A DNA stretch of 64,000 nt from Pseudomonas asgharzadehiana (GCF_019139815.1 NZ_CP077079.1:3534001-3598000), one strand, 5' to 3'; positions 30,654 to 39,771 are shown, counted from the first letter of the stretch. The notes: generated by a model not told the origin, from the letters alone. Numbers and translations are program-made.

Positions 30654-31484
30654 ATGACGCTTCAACAATCCCGCCGCCTGCAGAGCCTGTTGCTCGGCAC
30701 ACTGGCCTGGGCCATCGCGATCCTGATCTTCTTCCCGATCTTCTGGATGGTGCTGACCAGCTTCAAGACCGAAATCGATGCGTTCGCCACGCCGCCGCAG
30801 TTCATCTTCACGCCGACGCTGGAGAACTACCTGCACATCAACGAACGCAGCAACTACTTTGCCTATGCGTGGAACTCGGTGCTGATTTCGTTCAGCGCCA
30901 CCGCGCTGTGCCTGCTGATCTCGGTGCCGGCCGCCTACTCCATGGCGTTCTACGAAACCCAGCGCACCAAGGGCACGCTGCTGTGGATGCTGTCCACCAA
31001 GATGCTGCCGCCGGTGGGCGTGCTGATGCCGATCTACCTGCTGGCCAAGAGCTTTGGCCTGCTGGATACGCGCATTGCGCTGATCATCATCTACACGCTG
31101 ATCAACCTGCCGATCGTGGTCTGGATGGTTTACACCTACTTCAAGGACATCCCCAAGGACATCCTCGAAGCCGCGCGCCTGGACGGCGCCACCCTGTGGC
31201 AGGAAATGGTCCGCGTGCTGCTGCCGATCGCCAAGGGCGGCCTGGCCTCCACGGTGTTGCTGTCGCTGATCCTGTGCTGGAACGAGGCGTTCTGGTCGTT
31301 GAACCTGACCTCGTCCGCCGCCGCGCCGCTCACCGCGCTGATCGCCTCTTACTCCAGCCCCGAAGGCTTGTTCTGGGCCAAATTGTCCGCCGTCTCGACC
31401 CTGGCCTGCGCGCCGATCCTGATCTTTGGCTGGATCAGCCAGAAACAGTTGGTGCGCGGGTTGTCCTTCGGCGCCGTTAAATAA
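30654..31484 (+). CDS. mtlG: Polyol ABC transporter permease MtlG
   Basis: 276-residue MalG-like permease. Six membrane segments and the EAA loop [20 protein letters not shown] are visible. N-terminal [15 protein letters not shown] is typical of the second permease of sugar importers. It forms the membrane channel with MtlF. Confidence 0.95.
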   Translation: MTLQQSRRLQSLLLGTLAWAIAILIFFPIFWMVLTSFKTEIDAFATPPQFIFTPTLENYLHINERSNYFAYAWNSVLISFSATALCLLISVPAAYSMAFYETQRTKGTLLWMLSTKMLPPVGVLMPIYLLAKSFGLLDTRIALIIIYTLINLPIVVWMVYTYFKDIPKDILEAARLDGATLWQEMVRVLLPIAKGGLASTVLLSLILCWNEAFWSLNLTSSAAAPLTALIASYSSPEGLFWAKLSAVSTLACAPILIFGWISQKQLVRGLSFGAVK

Positions 31485-31507
31485 AAATTCCTAGCGGAGG
31501 GCCCATC

Positions 31508-32611
31508 ATGGCCAACCTGAAAATCAAGAATCTGCAAAAAGGCTTCGAAGGTTTCTCGATCATCAAGGGCATCGACCTGGAGGTGAACGACAAAGAGTTC
31601 GTGGTGTTTGTCGGCCCGTCGGGCTGCGGCAAATCCACCCTGCTGCGCCTGATCGCCGGCCTGGAGGAAGTCAGCGACGGCACGATCGAACTCGATGGCC
31701 GCGACATCACCGAAGTCACCCCAGCCAAGCGCGACCTGGCGATGGTGTTCCAGACCTACGCGCTGTACCCGCACATGAGCGTGCGCAAGAACATGTCGTT
31801 TGCCCTGGACCTGGCCGGGGTCGATAAAAAGCTGGTGGACAGCAAAGTCAGCGAAGCCGCGCGCATCCTGGAGCTGGGCCCGTTGCTGGAGCGCAAGCCC
31901 AAGCAACTCTCCGGCGGCCAGCGCCAGCGCGTGGCGATCGGCCGGGCGATTGTGCGCAACCCGAAGATCTTCCTGTTCGACGAACCACTGTCCAACCTCG
32001 ACGCCGCCCTGCGCGTGCAGATGCGCCTGGAACTGGCGCGCCTGCACAAGGAACTGCAGGCGACCATGATCTACGTCACCCATGACCAGGTCGAAGCCAT
32101 GACCCTGGCCGACAAAGTCGTGGTGCTCAACAGCGGCCGCATCGAACAGGTCGGCTCACCACTGGAGCTGTACCATCAGCCGGCCAACCTGTTTGTCGCG
32201 GGCTTCCTCGGCACGCCAAAAATGGGTTTCCTCAAGGGCAAGGTCACACGGGTCGAGTCACAGAGCTGCGACGTGCAACTGGACGCCGGTACCTTGATCA
32301 ACCTGCCGCTCAGTGGCCCGACCTTGAGCGCGGGCAGCGCCGTGACCCTGGGCATTCGCCCGGAACACCTGGAAATCGCCACGCCCGGCCAGACCACCCT
32401 GACCGTGACCGCCGACGTCGGCGAACGCCTGGGCAGCGACACCTTCTGCCACGTCACCACCCGCAACGGCGAGCCGTTGACCCTGCGTATCCGTGGCGAC
32501 ATGGCCAGCCAATACGGCGAAACGCTGCATCTGCACCTGGACCCGGCGCACTGCCATCTGTTCGACACCGACGGCGTGGCCGTAGCCCGCCCACTGCGCG
32601 CTGCCGCCTGA
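31508..32611 (+). CDS. mtlK: Polyol ABC transporter ATPase MtlK
   Basis: 367 residues of the MalK/UgpC type: Walker [10 protein letters not shown] (36-44), signature [14 protein letters not shown], Walker [14 protein letters not shown]-loop VTHDQ, then a C-terminal TOBE regulatory region (about 240-360). Cytoplasmic ATPase driving mannitol, sorbitol and arabitol import. GGAGGGCCCATC precedes its ATG. Confidence 0.96.
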   Translation: MANLKIKNLQKGFEGFSIIKGIDLEVNDKEFVVFVGPSGCGKSTLLRLIAGLEEVSDGTIELDGRDITEVTPAKRDLAMVFQTYALYPHMSVRKNMSFALDLAGVDKKLVDSKVSEAARILELGPLLERKPKQLSGGQRQRVAIGRAIVRNPKIFLFDEPLSNLDAALRVQMRLELARLHKELQATMIYVTHDQVEAMTLADKVVVLNSGRIEQVGSPLELYHQPANLFVAGFLGTPKMGFLKGKVTRVESQSCDVQLDAGTLINLPLSGPTLSAGSAVTLGIRPEHLEIATPGQTTLTVTADVGERLGSDTFCHVTTRNGEPLTLRIRGDMASQYGETLHLHLDPAHCHLFDTDGVAVARPLRAAA

Positions 32612-32629
32612 TTTCGCGAGTACTACGTT

Positions 32630-34111
32630 ATGAAGCTCACTACACAGAACCTGACCCAACTGGCGCCGCTGGTAAAAATCCCGGCCTACACCCTTGCCAG
32701 CACCTCCCAGGGCATCGCCCATATCGGCGTCGGTGGTTTCCACCGCGCGCACCAGGCGTATTACACCGATGCCTTGATGAACACCGGCGAAGGCCTGGAT
32801 TGGAGCATCTGCGGCGTCGGCCTGCGCGCCGAGGACCGCAAGGCCCGCGACGACCTGGCCGGCCAGGACTACCTGTTCACCCTGTATGAACTGGGCGACA
32901 CCGATGACACCGAAGTGCGTGTGATCGGCGCGATCAGCGACATGCTGCTGGCCGAGGACGGCGCCCAGGCGCTGATCGATAAACTGGCTGACCCGGCGAT
33001 TCGCATCGTCTCGCTGACCATCACCGAAGGCGGCTACTGCATCGACGACAGTAACGGCGAGTTCATGGCCCACCTGCCGCAGATCCAGCACGACCTGGCG
33101 CACCCCGGCGCGCCGAAAACCGTGTTCGGGTTTATCTGCGCCGCCCTCACCAGGCGCCGCGCCGCCGGCACTCCGGCGTTCACCGTGATGTCCTGCGATA
33201 ACCTGCCGCACAATGGCGCCGTCACGCGCAAGGCCCTGCTGGCGTTCGCCGCCCTGCACGACGCCGGGCTGCATGATTGGATCAAGGCCAACGTGAGTTT
33301 CCCGAATGCCATGGTCGACCGCATCACGCCAATGACCAGCACCGCGCACCGCCTGCAACTGCACGACCAGCACGGCATCGATGATGCCTGGCCGGTGGTG
33401 TGCGAGCCCTTCGTGCAGTGGGTGCTGGAAGACAAATTCGTCAACGGCCGCCCGGCCTGGGAAAAGGTCGGCGTGCAATTCACCGACGACGTGACGCCCT
33501 ACGAAGAGATGAAAATCGGGTTGCTCAACGGCAGCCATCTGGCGCTGACCTACCTGGGGTTTCTCAAGGGTTACCGGTTTGTGCACGAGACCATGAACGA
33601 TCCGGTCTTCGTCGCCTATATGCGTGCCTACATGGACCTGGACGTCACGCCGAACCTGGCGCCGGTACCCGGCATCGACCTGACGACGTACAAGCAGACG
33701 CTGGTGGAGCGCTTCTCCAACCAGGCGATTGCCGACCAGTTGGAGCGCGTGTGTTCGGATGGCTCGTCGAAGTTTCCCAAATTCACCGTACCGACCATTA
33801 ACCGCTTGATTGCGGATGGGCGTGAGACTGAGCGCGCGGCGTTGGTGGTGGCTGCCTGGGCGTTGTACCTCAAGGGTGTGGATGAGAATGGCGTGACCTA
33901 CACGATTCCCGACCCGCGTGCCGAGTTCTGCCAGGGGCTGGTGAGCGATGATGCGTTGATCAGCAAACGCCTGTTGGGCGTGGAAGAGATTTTCGGCACG
34001 GCTATTCCCAACTCGCCTGCGTTTGTGGCAGCTTTCGAGCGGTGTTTTGTGAGCTTGCGTGATAACGGGGTCACAGCGACCCTGCAAAACCTCCTGAAGA
34101 AACCGGTTTAG
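32630..34111 (+). CDS. mtlD: Mannitol 2-dehydrogenase MtlD
   Basis: 493-residue NAD-dependent polyol-specific long-chain dehydrogenase that oxidises mannitol to fructose (also arabitol to xylulose, sorbitol to fructose). The catalytic residues known from the P. fluorescens enzyme are at the same positions: Lys295, Asn300 and His303 in EEMKIGLLNGSH, and Asn191 in SCDNLPHNG. N-terminal HIGVGGFHRAHQ is the nucleotide-binding start. No zinc site is needed in this family. Its product fructose goes to MtlZ. Confidence 0.97.
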   Translation: MKLTTQNLTQLAPLVKIPAYTLASTSQGIAHIGVGGFHRAHQAYYTDALMNTGEGLDWSICGVGLRAEDRKARDDLAGQDYLFTLYELGDTDDTEVRVIGAISDMLLAEDGAQALIDKLADPAIRIVSLTITEGGYCIDDSNGEFMAHLPQIQHDLAHPGAPKTVFGFICAALTRRRAAGTPAFTVMSCDNLPHNGAVTRKALLAFAALHDAGLHDWIKANVSFPNAMVDRITPMTSTAHRLQLHDQHGIDDAWPVVCEPFVQWVLEDKFVNGRPAWEKVGVQFTDDVTPYEEMKIGLLNGSHLALTYLGFLKGYRFVHETMNDPVFVAYMRAYMDLDVTPNLAPVPGIDLTTYKQTLVERFSNQAIADQLERVCSDGSSKFPKFTVPTINRLIADGRETERAALVVAAWALYLKGVDENGVTYTIPDPRAEFCQGLVSDDALISKRLLGVEEIFGTAIPNSPAFVAAFERCFVSLRDNGVTATLQNLLKKPV

Positions 34112-34113
34112 AA

Positions 34114-34134
34114 ATGTGGGAGGGGCGGGTTGCC
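34114..34134. repeat. REP half-site between mtlD and mtlY
   Basis: ATGTGGGAGGGGCGGGTTGCC immediately after the mtlD stop matches the 5' half of the local REP consensus, but lacks the complementary half; a decayed single element. Confidence 0.6.
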
Positions 34135-34167
34135 AATCCTAAAAATAATTCTGCTGAGCAAATCATC

Positions 34168-35649
34168 ATGACCCAGCAAAACCTGTTCCTCGGCATCGAC
34201 TGCGGCACCCAGGGCACCAAGGCCATCGTCCTCGATGCTTCCAGCGGCAAGGTCCTTGGCCTGGGCGCCGCCGCGCATACATTGATCAGCGGCGCCAATG
34301 GGCGGCGTGAACAGCATGCCCATGAGTGGCTGGACGCGTTCACCGAGGCCACCCATCGCGCCCTGCAACAGGCCGGCGTGGATGGCCAGGATATTCTCGG
34401 CATCGGCGTTTCCGGCCAGCAGCACGGGCTGGTTCTGCTTGATGAGCAGGGCCAGGTGCTGCGCCCGGCCAAACTGTGGTGCGACACCGAAACCACGCCC
34501 GAGAACGAGCGGCTGCTGCAACACCTGGGCGGCGAAAGCGGTTCCCTGGAGCGCCTCGGCGTGGCCATCGCGCCGGGCTACACCGTGTCCAAACTGCTGT
34601 GGACCCGCGAACAGCACCCGGACCTCTTCGCGCGCATCGCCCATGTGCTGCTGCCCCACGACTACCTCAACTATTGGCTGACCGGCCGCGCTGTCGCCGA
34701 ATACGGCGATGCGTCGGGCACCGGCTATTTCAATGTGCGCAGCCGTGAATGGGATGTGGCGTTGCTCCGGCACATCGACCCGAGCGGTCGCCTGGAGGCG
34801 GCGTTACCCGAGCTGATCGAAGCCGATCAGGCCGTGGGTACCATCCTACCGGCCATCGCCGAACGCCTGGGCATCAACCCCAACGCCAGGGTCGCCAGCG
34901 GCGGCGGCGACAACATGATGGGCGCCATCGGCACCGGCAATATCGCACCGGGCGTGATCACCATGAGCCTGGGGTCGTCCGGCACGGTCTACGCGTTCGC
35001 CGACCAACCCAACGTGAGCCCCCAGGCGTCGGTGGCGACGTTCTGCTCCTCCAGCGGCGGTTGGTTGCCGTTGATCTGCACCATGAACCTGACCAATGCC
35101 ACCAGCGTTATCCGCGAGTTGTTCGAACTCGACCTGAACACCTTCAACGCTTTGGTCGAGCAAGCGCCGATTGGCGCAGACGGCGTCAGCATGCTGCCGT
35201 TTCTCAACGGCGAGCGCGTACCCGCCCTGCCCCACGCCACCGGCAGCCTGCATGGCCTGACCATGACCAACCTGACCCGCGCCAACCTGTGCCGCGCCGT
35301 GGTCGAAGGCACCACGTTCGGCCTGCGCTACGGCCTCGACCTGCTGCGCCAGACCGGCCTGCAAAGCCTGCGCATCCGCCTGATCGGCGGCGGCTCGAAA
35401 AGCCCGGTATGGCGGCAGATGGTCGCCGATATCATGAACACCGAAGTGATCTGCACCGAACAAAGCGAAGCCGCCGCCCTGGGCGCGGCGATCCAGGCGG
35501 CGTGGAGCCAGTCCGGCGAGCCCCTGAGCAGCCTGTGCGACAAATGCGTGAGCGTGGACCCCACCAGCCGCACCCTGCCGGTGGCGGCCAATGTCAGCGC
35601 CTATCAACAGGCTTACGAACGTTATCAACAGCTAGTGGCAACCCTTTAA
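34168..35649 (+). CDS. mtlY: Xylulokinase MtlY
   Basis: 493-residue FGGY-family kinase: NLFLGIDCGTQGTKAIVLD at the start (phosphate loop 1), GVSGQQHGLVLLD, and IRLIGGGSKSPVWRQ near the adenosine site. It phosphorylates D-xylulose formed from arabitol by MtlD. Start MTQQN used; a GTG-initiated extension through the REP half-site is dismissed. No strong Shine-Dalgarno sequence is seen (CTGAGCAAATCATC). Confidence 0.94.
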   Translation: MTQQNLFLGIDCGTQGTKAIVLDASSGKVLGLGAAAHTLISGANGRREQHAHEWLDAFTEATHRALQQAGVDGQDILGIGVSGQQHGLVLLDEQGQVLRPAKLWCDTETTPENERLLQHLGGESGSLERLGVAIAPGYTVSKLLWTREQHPDLFARIAHVLLPHDYLNYWLTGRAVAEYGDASGTGYFNVRSREWDVALLRHIDPSGRLEAALPELIEADQAVGTILPAIAERLGINPNARVASGGGDNMMGAIGTGNIAPGVITMSLGSSGTVYAFADQPNVSPQASVATFCSSSGGWLPLICTMNLTNATSVIRELFELDLNTFNALVEQAPIGADGVSMLPFLNGERVPALPHATGSLHGLTMTNLTRANLCRAVVEGTTFGLRYGLDLLRQTGLQSLRIRLIGGGSKSPVWRQMVADIMNTEVICTEQSEAAALGAAIQAAWSQSGEPLSSLCDKCVSVDPTSRTLPVAANVSAYQQAYERYQQLVATL

Positions 35650-35661
35650 GAGCGAACGACT

Positions 35662-36600
35662 ATGTATCTGGTGTGTGGTGAAGCGCTGTTTGATTTCTTC
35701 AGCGAGGAGGACGCCAGCGGGCTGGCATCCAAGCTCAATTACAAGGCGATTGCCGGCGGCTCGCCGTTCAACGTGGCGGTGGGCCTGCGCCGCCTGGGCA
35801 TCGAGGCCGGATTTTTCGCCGGTATCTCCAACGATTACCTGGGGCGTCGGCTGTTGCAGGTGCTCAAGGACGAAGGGGTGAGCGAGCAGTTCCTGGTGGA
35901 GTTCGTCGCGCCGACCACCCTGGCGATGGTCGCCGTGGGCGCCAATGGTTCGCCGCAATACAGCTTTCGCGGCGAAGGCTGCGCCGACCGGCAACTGCAA
36001 GTGGCGCATCTGCCCACGCTGGGCGATGACGTTCGCGGTGTGCATATCGGCTCGTTCTCGCTGGTGGTGCAGCCGATCGGCGATACGCTGCTCAACCTGG
36101 TCAAGCGTGAAAGCGGCAAGCGCCTGATCAGCCTCGACCCCAATGTGCGGCTCAACCCGCAACCGGACATCCAGCGGTGGCGCGACCGCGTCGCGGAACT
36201 GGTCCAGCATGCCGACCTGATCAAAGTCAGCGACGAAGACTTGCACCTGCTCTACCCCGGCCAGGCGCCGGAAAGCGTGCTGCAAGGCTGGCTGCAGCAC
36301 CGTTGCCAATTGGTGTTCCTGACCCGTGGCGGCGATGGCGCCAGCGTGTTCAGCCGCCAGCATGGCAACTGGTCCGCACCGGCGGTCAAGGTGCAGATGG
36401 CGGATACGGTGGGCGCCGGGGATACCTTCCAGGCCGCGTTGATTGCCTGGCTGACCGAGCAACGGTTGGATTCGGTAGAGGGTCTGCAACAGCTCACGCG
36501 CGCGCAGATCGACGCCATGCTGGGCTTCGCCATCCGTGCCGCGGCCTTGACCTGCACCAAGACCGGGCCGGACTTGCCGTACCGCCGACAGTTGGGCTGA
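35662..36600 (+). CDS. mtlZ: Fructokinase MtlZ
   Basis: 312-residue PfkB/ribokinase-family enzyme: GGSPFNVAVGLRRLG near residue 33 and the catalytic DTVGAGDTFQAALIAWL near residue 250. Phosphorylates fructose from mannitol or sorbitol to fructose 6-phosphate. Last gene of the mtl operon, 12 bases after mtlY. The C-terminus (KTGPDLPYRRQLG) resembles other fructokinases. Confidence 0.94.
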   Translation: MYLVCGEALFDFFSEEDASGLASKLNYKAIAGGSPFNVAVGLRRLGIEAGFFAGISNDYLGRRLLQVLKDEGVSEQFLVEFVAPTTLAMVAVGANGSPQYSFRGEGCADRQLQVAHLPTLGDDVRGVHIGSFSLVVQPIGDTLLNLVKRESGKRLISLDPNVRLNPQPDIQRWRDRVAELVQHADLIKVSDEDLHLLYPGQAPESVLQGWLQHRCQLVFLTRGGDGASVFSRQHGNWSAPAVKVQMADTVGAGDTFQAALIAWLTEQRLDSVEGLQQLTRAQIDAMLGFAIRAAALTCTKTGPDLPYRRQLG

Positions 36601-36700
36601 ACGCCGCGTTTGATGAAGGTTTTGTCAGGCTCGCCATCATTAATCGATGGTTAATCGCGCAAGTCGACAGTGAAGTCGAACCCACTTGCGGAGCACTGCC

Positions 36701-36958
36701 ATGAAATTGCGCACTTTGATGCTCGCCGGCGCCCTGGCGCTGGCGGCAACCTGCGGCCTGGCCCAGGCCGACGATCAGAAACCGGTGCCGTACCAGTACG
36801 GCATGCCGATGAATATCAAGCATGTAATTGCCATGAACGAAACGCCGACAGACGAATGCAAGGTCATCGATGCCGATATCAAGTTCGTGGACAAGGCCGG
36901 GAAAATCGAAGATGTGGGTTATCGAAAACTGTCCGAGGCGTGCAGCTTGCAGAATTGA
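36701..36958 (+). CDS. DUF2790 family small secreted protein
   Basis: 85 residues with a clear Sec signal peptide (MKLRTLMLAGALALAATCG, cleavage after AQA) and a compact mature part with two Cys (TDECKVIDADI, LSEACSLQN) that may form a disulfide in the periplasm. The pattern YQYGMPMNIKHVIAM matches the Pseudomonas DUF2790 family. GGAG precedes the ATG. Function unknown; it lies 100 bases after mtlZ but probably has its own promoter. Confidence 0.8.
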   Translation: MKLRTLMLAGALALAATCGLAQADDQKPVPYQYGMPMNIKHVIAMNETPTDECKVIDADIKFVDKAGKIEDVGYRKLSEACSLQN

Positions 36959-36975
36959 GAGCTCGTGCAAAACAC

Positions 36976-36999
36976 TGGGCCCGGCATATGCCAGGCCCA
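36976..36999. terminator. Near-perfect hairpin between convergent small genes
   Basis: TGGGCC-C-GGCAT and ATGCC-A-GGCCCA form a 12-base stem with one mismatch and essentially no loop. It lies between the ends of the convergent DUF2790 and DUF1652 genes, so it can end both transcripts, though it lacks T-tracts. Confidence 0.55.
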
Positions 37000-37017
37000 T
37001 CGGGTCGCACGGTCAAC

Positions 37018-37290
37018 TCACGAGTAGTAAGCGCGCCCTCCTGCTCGTTGCAGGACTGGCGTGTGCGTTTGTTTAAGGTCTTCACGCAACCCGGTAATCA
37101 GGTTGCAAATGGCTCGACTGCTGTCGAGTTTGTCCGCGTTGATACCCTTGACTTCCAAATCCACCCGGTCACGGTCGCGGTCGTCATAAACTTTGATCGT
37201 CAGCGAAGCATCTTCGGCTTTGGTGCATTCGCACCGTTTGGGCAGGAAACTTCCTTCAATAATGCTGCGTAGTTCCAGTTCCGAAAGCAT
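37018..37290 (-). CDS. DUF1652 family protein
   Basis: 90-residue cytoplasmic protein starting MLSELELRSIIEGSFLPKRC. This N-terminus and the CECT pattern fit the Pseudomonas DUF1652 family. A strong AAGGAGAGG lies before the ATG at 37290, which decides against a start 14 codons further upstream. Function unknown; single-gene unit. Confidence 0.82.
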   Translation of the reverse strand: MLSELELRSIIEGSFLPKRCECTKAEDASLTIKVYDDRDRDRVDLEVKGINADKLDSSRAICNLITGLREDLKQTHTPVLQRAGGRAYYS

Positions 37291-37536
37291 GGTCAACCTC
37301 TCCTTTTTTTGAGACTGCCAACAGATTTTCATGTGCCTGACAGGCGCGTGCCTGCGCCGTCTTACCGACCTTGGAAGACACCTTCAACACCCAAGCGTAC
37401 TCGGCAAAACCGCCTTGTGTTGTAACTTTTCCTCATAAGCAACCCAGTGTTTTATAGACACTAAATTTGAACTTAACAGCGCCGTTTAAAACATCGGCGA
37501 ACGGCGTCGATTAAACGTTTAATCCAGCGCTTGCGG

Positions 37537-38547
37537 TTAAACAGCTGCGCGGGCCGCCACTCTTTCAGCAACATGTCGCAAACTATCGAAGTTGATATTC
37601 GCCCCGGAATTAACCGCCACCAGGGTCTGTTCGCGCACGCCGCGTTCAGCCACATATTTGCGGATGCCCGCCACCGCCAGTGCACCGGAAGGTTCGGTGA
37701 TAGAGCGGGTATCGTCGTAGATCAGCTTGATGGCGCTGCACAGTTCGTCGTTGCTCACGGTGATGACCTCATCCACCCAGTGCCGGCAGATCTCAAAGCC
37801 ATGGGCGCCGATCTGCGCGACCGCCGTGCCATCGGCAAAACCGTCGACACCGGGCAACACCACGCGCTCCCCGGCGCGCAGCGCAGCCAGCAGGCAACTG
37901 GAGCCTTCGGATTCGACGCCGACGATGCGCACTTCAGGGCGCAGGTATTTGACATACGCCGCAATCCCGGCGATCAGGCCGCCCCCGCCCACCGGCACGA
38001 AGATCGCGTCCAGCGCACCTTGCTGCTGGCGCAGGATTTCCATGGCCACGGTGCCTTGGCCGGCGATGACGTCCGGGTCGTCGAACGGCGAAACGAAGGT
38101 GCAGCCCGATGTATCGGCCAACTGCAGCGCATGGGCCAAGGCAAACGGAAAGCTCTCACCATGCAACACCGCGTCGGCCCCTCGGGAGCGCACGCCCAGC
38201 ACTTTGAGTTCCGGCGTGCTGCACGGCATGACGATGCGCGCGCGAATCCCCAACTCTCGCGCCGCCAGCGCCACGCCTTGCGCATGATTACCCGCCGACG
38301 CCGTTACCACGCCCCGGGCCTTTTGCTCGGCGGTGAGTTGCATCAACTTGTTGTAGGCGCCACGGATCTTGAAGGAGAACGTCGGTTGCAGGTCTTCGCG
38401 CTTGAGCAGCACCTTGTTACCAAGCAACACCGACAACGCCGGTGCCGCTTGCAGCGGCGTGCGCACCGCCAGGTCGTAGACCGGGGCGGCGAGGATCTTT
38501 TTTACGTAATGTTCAAGCAGTCCCGTGTCGTGGGGTTGGGCGCTCAT
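37537..38547 (-). CDS. Threonine dehydratase, catalytic domain only (IlvA-like)
   Basis: 336-residue PLP enzyme that deaminates threonine (or serine) to 2-oxobutyrate, the committed step to isoleucine. PLP lysine Lys60 is in TFSFKIRGAYN (E. coli IlvA Lys62); SAGNHAQGVA and VGGGGLIAG complete the site. It lacks the C-terminal ACT-like domains of full IlvA (about 500 residues), so feedback inhibition by isoleucine should be absent or different. The MSAQPHDTG start has CCAGGAGACACCG upstream. A leader ORF with Ile codons and an attenuator-like terminator precede it, pointing to a biosynthetic rather than catabolic role. Confidence 0.9.
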   Translation of the reverse strand: MSAQPHDTGLLEHYVKKILAAPVYDLAVRTPLQAAPALSVLLGNKVLLKREDLQPTFSFKIRGAYNKLMQLTAEQKARGVVTASAGNHAQGVALAARELGIRARIVMPCSTPELKVLGVRSRGADAVLHGESFPFALAHALQLADTSGCTFVSPFDDPDVIAGQGTVAMEILRQQQGALDAIFVPVGGGGLIAGIAAYVKYLRPEVRIVGVESEGSSCLLAALRAGERVVLPGVDGFADGTAVAQIGAHGFEICRHWVDEVITVSNDELCSAIKLIYDDTRSITEPSGALAVAGIRKYVAERGVREQTLVAVNSGANINFDSLRHVAERVAARAAV

Positions 38548-38584
38548 CGGTGTCTCCTGGCTGTGTACAGAGCCCTGGAGACGG

Positions 38585-38614
38585 AAAAACAAAACCCGCC
38601 TCTAGGGCGGGTTT
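38585..38614 (-). terminator. Leader terminator (attenuator) before the threonine dehydratase
   Basis: On the minus strand AAACCCGCC-ctaga-GGCGGGTTT, a perfect 9-base stem, is followed by TGTTTTTCC. It lies upstream of the gene, about 40 bases before its ATG, so it would stop transcription in the leader. GGCGGG in the preceding leader ORF (38634-38639) can pair with its 5' arm and prevent it forming. Confidence 0.8.
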
Positions 38615-38629
38615 GGGTACAGCCGAGCG

Positions 38630-38695
38630 CTATCCCGCCAAATAAGGAATGGCGGTAATAATGCTCGGCTGGCTGCGGAAGGCTTGAAATGTCAT
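38630..38695 (-). CDS. Isoleucine/threonine leader peptide
   Basis: 21-codon ORF, MTFQAFRSQPSII then TAIPYLAG. Codons 12-16 are ATT ATT ACC GCC ATT (Ile Ile Thr Ala Ile). CCGCC across codons 14-15 can pair with GGCGG at the end of the ORF, giving segments 1 and 2 of a classic four-segment attenuator; segments 3 and 4 form the terminator. No Shine-Dalgarno sequence precedes it, and the predicted transcription start is within a few bases of the ATG, so it may be read as a leaderless message. Confidence 0.65.
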   Translation of the reverse strand: MTFQAFRSQPSIITAIPYLAG

Positions 38696-38702
38696 GTCAC
38701 GA

Positions 38703-38731
38703 AATTAACCGGCGGCGACGCGGCAAGTCAA
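38703..38731 (-). promoter_or_regulatory. Sigma70-type promoter of the leader/threonine dehydratase unit
   Basis: On the minus strand TTGACT, a 17-base spacer and TTAATT. The expected start is about 6-7 bases after the -10 box, which is almost at the leader-peptide ATG (38695). Confidence 0.6.
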
Positions 38732-38780
38732 TGGCAAACCGCCATTTAGCGGCGCGGGGTTTACGGAGAGCATACGAAAC

Positions 38781-38797
38781 ATATACGCTTTGTATAT
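38781..38797. promoter_or_regulatory. Inverted repeat upstream of the parD-like gene
   Basis: ATATAC-gcttt-GTATAT, perfect 6-base arms, 22 bases before the ATG. A ribbon-helix-helix antitoxin-like protein encoded just downstream could autoregulate here. Confidence 0.45.
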
Positions 38798-38818
38798 TCC
38801 ATTATCACAGTGAACCCC

Positions 38819-39019
38819 ATGGGCATCGTCAAGATCACCGACCAATTACACGAACAACTGCGCCTGGCCAGCGCCGCGATGGACCGTTCCATCAACGCCC
38901 AGGCCGAGTTCTGGATCAAGATCGGCCTGCTCGCCGAACTCAATCCCCACCTGCCCTACAACGAACTGATCAACAAACTGTTGCTCGATAAACCCGACTT
39001 GATCCGGGGGCGCAGTTGA
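38819..39019 (+). CDS. ParD-like antitoxin-family protein
   Basis: 66 residues beginning MGIVKITDQLHEQLRLASAA with MDRSINAQAEFWIKIG, a pattern of the ParD-like family, whose N-terminal ribbon-helix-helix part binds DNA. There is no ParE-type toxin; the partner is a methionine aminopeptidase gene whose ATG overlaps its stop (TGATG). An in-frame GTG three codons earlier is less likely. This pairing recurs in proteobacteria, so it may be a regulator of the adjacent enzyme rather than an antitoxin; that is inference. Confidence 0.78.
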   Translation: MGIVKITDQLHEQLRLASAAMDRSINAQAEFWIKIGLLAELNPHLPYNELINKLLLDKPDLIRGRS

Positions 39020-39771
39020 TGATCAAGACGCCCGCACAACTGGCAATCATGCGCGAATCCGGGCGCCTGCTGGCCCAGGTCTTTACGATGCTCGACGGTT
39101 TTGTCGCCGCCGGCCGTTCCACCCTTGAGCTGGACGCTGCTGTCGAAGCCTTTATCCGCAACGAGTTGAAAGCCCGCCCGGCCAGCCTCGGGCAATATGA
39201 CTACCCGTTCTGCATCAACACTTCGATCAACGAGGTGGTGTGCCACGGCATGCCCAGCGCCAAGGACATCCTCAAGGACGGCGACATCATCAACATCGAC
39301 ATCACCCTGGAAAAAGGCGGCTACATCGCCGACTCCAGCAAGATGTACATGGTCGGCAATGTCGCCCCCAAGGCCAGGCGCCTGGTCGAGATGACGTTTG
39401 AAACGATGTGGGCCGGTATCCGCCAGGTCAAGCCCGGCGCGCGGTTGGGCGACATCGGCCATGCGATCCAGAGCCACGCCCAGGCCAACGGCTACAGCGT
39501 GGTGCGTGAATACTGCGGCCATGGCATCGGCAAACAGATGCATGAAGAGCCGCAGGTCCTGCACTTCGGCCGCCCCGGCACCGGGCTCGTACTGCGCGAA
39601 GGCATGGTGTTTACCGTAGAGCCCATGCTCAACCAGGGCGGCGCCAAAACACGCAGCCTCAAGGACGGCTGGACGGTGGTGACCCAGGACAACAGCCTGT
39701 CGGCGCAGTGGGAACATACCGTGGCGGTGACGGCAGACGGGTTTGAGGTGTTGACCCTGCAACGGGGCTGA
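39019..39771 (+). CDS. map: Type I methionine aminopeptidase
   Basis: 250-residue cytoplasmic metalloprotease that removes N-terminal Met. Metal ligands are in NIDIT (Asp), DSSKMY (Asp in IADSS), CGHGIGKQMHEEP (His), FTVEPML (Glu) and SAQWEHTVAV (Glu). It is co-translated with the ParD-like gene. It is probably an additional map copy, since the housekeeping gene normally lies by rpsB in pseudomonads; that cannot be seen here. Confidence 0.92.
   Translation: MIKTPAQLAIMRESGRLLAQVFTMLDGFVAAGRSTLELDAAVEAFIRNELKARPASLGQYDYPFCINTSINEVVCHGMPSAKDILKDGDIINIDITLEKGGYIADSSKMYMVGNVAPKARRLVEMTFETMWAGIRQVKPGARLGDIGHAIQSHAQANGYSVVREYCGHGIGKQMHEEPQVLHFGRPGTGLVLREGMVFTVEPMLNQGGAKTRSLKDGWTVVTQDNSLSAQWEHTVAVTADGFEVLTLQRG

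Noticed and set aside
37509..37524. Palindrome GATTAAACGTTTAATC just after the threonine dehydratase stop
   Set aside because: A perfect 16-mer, but with no loop or T-tract to make it a terminator and no nearby promoter; no function could be supported.
38819..39019. Toxin-antitoxin module
   Set aside because: No ParE/RelE-like toxin ORF lies on either side; the partner is a methionine aminopeptidase.
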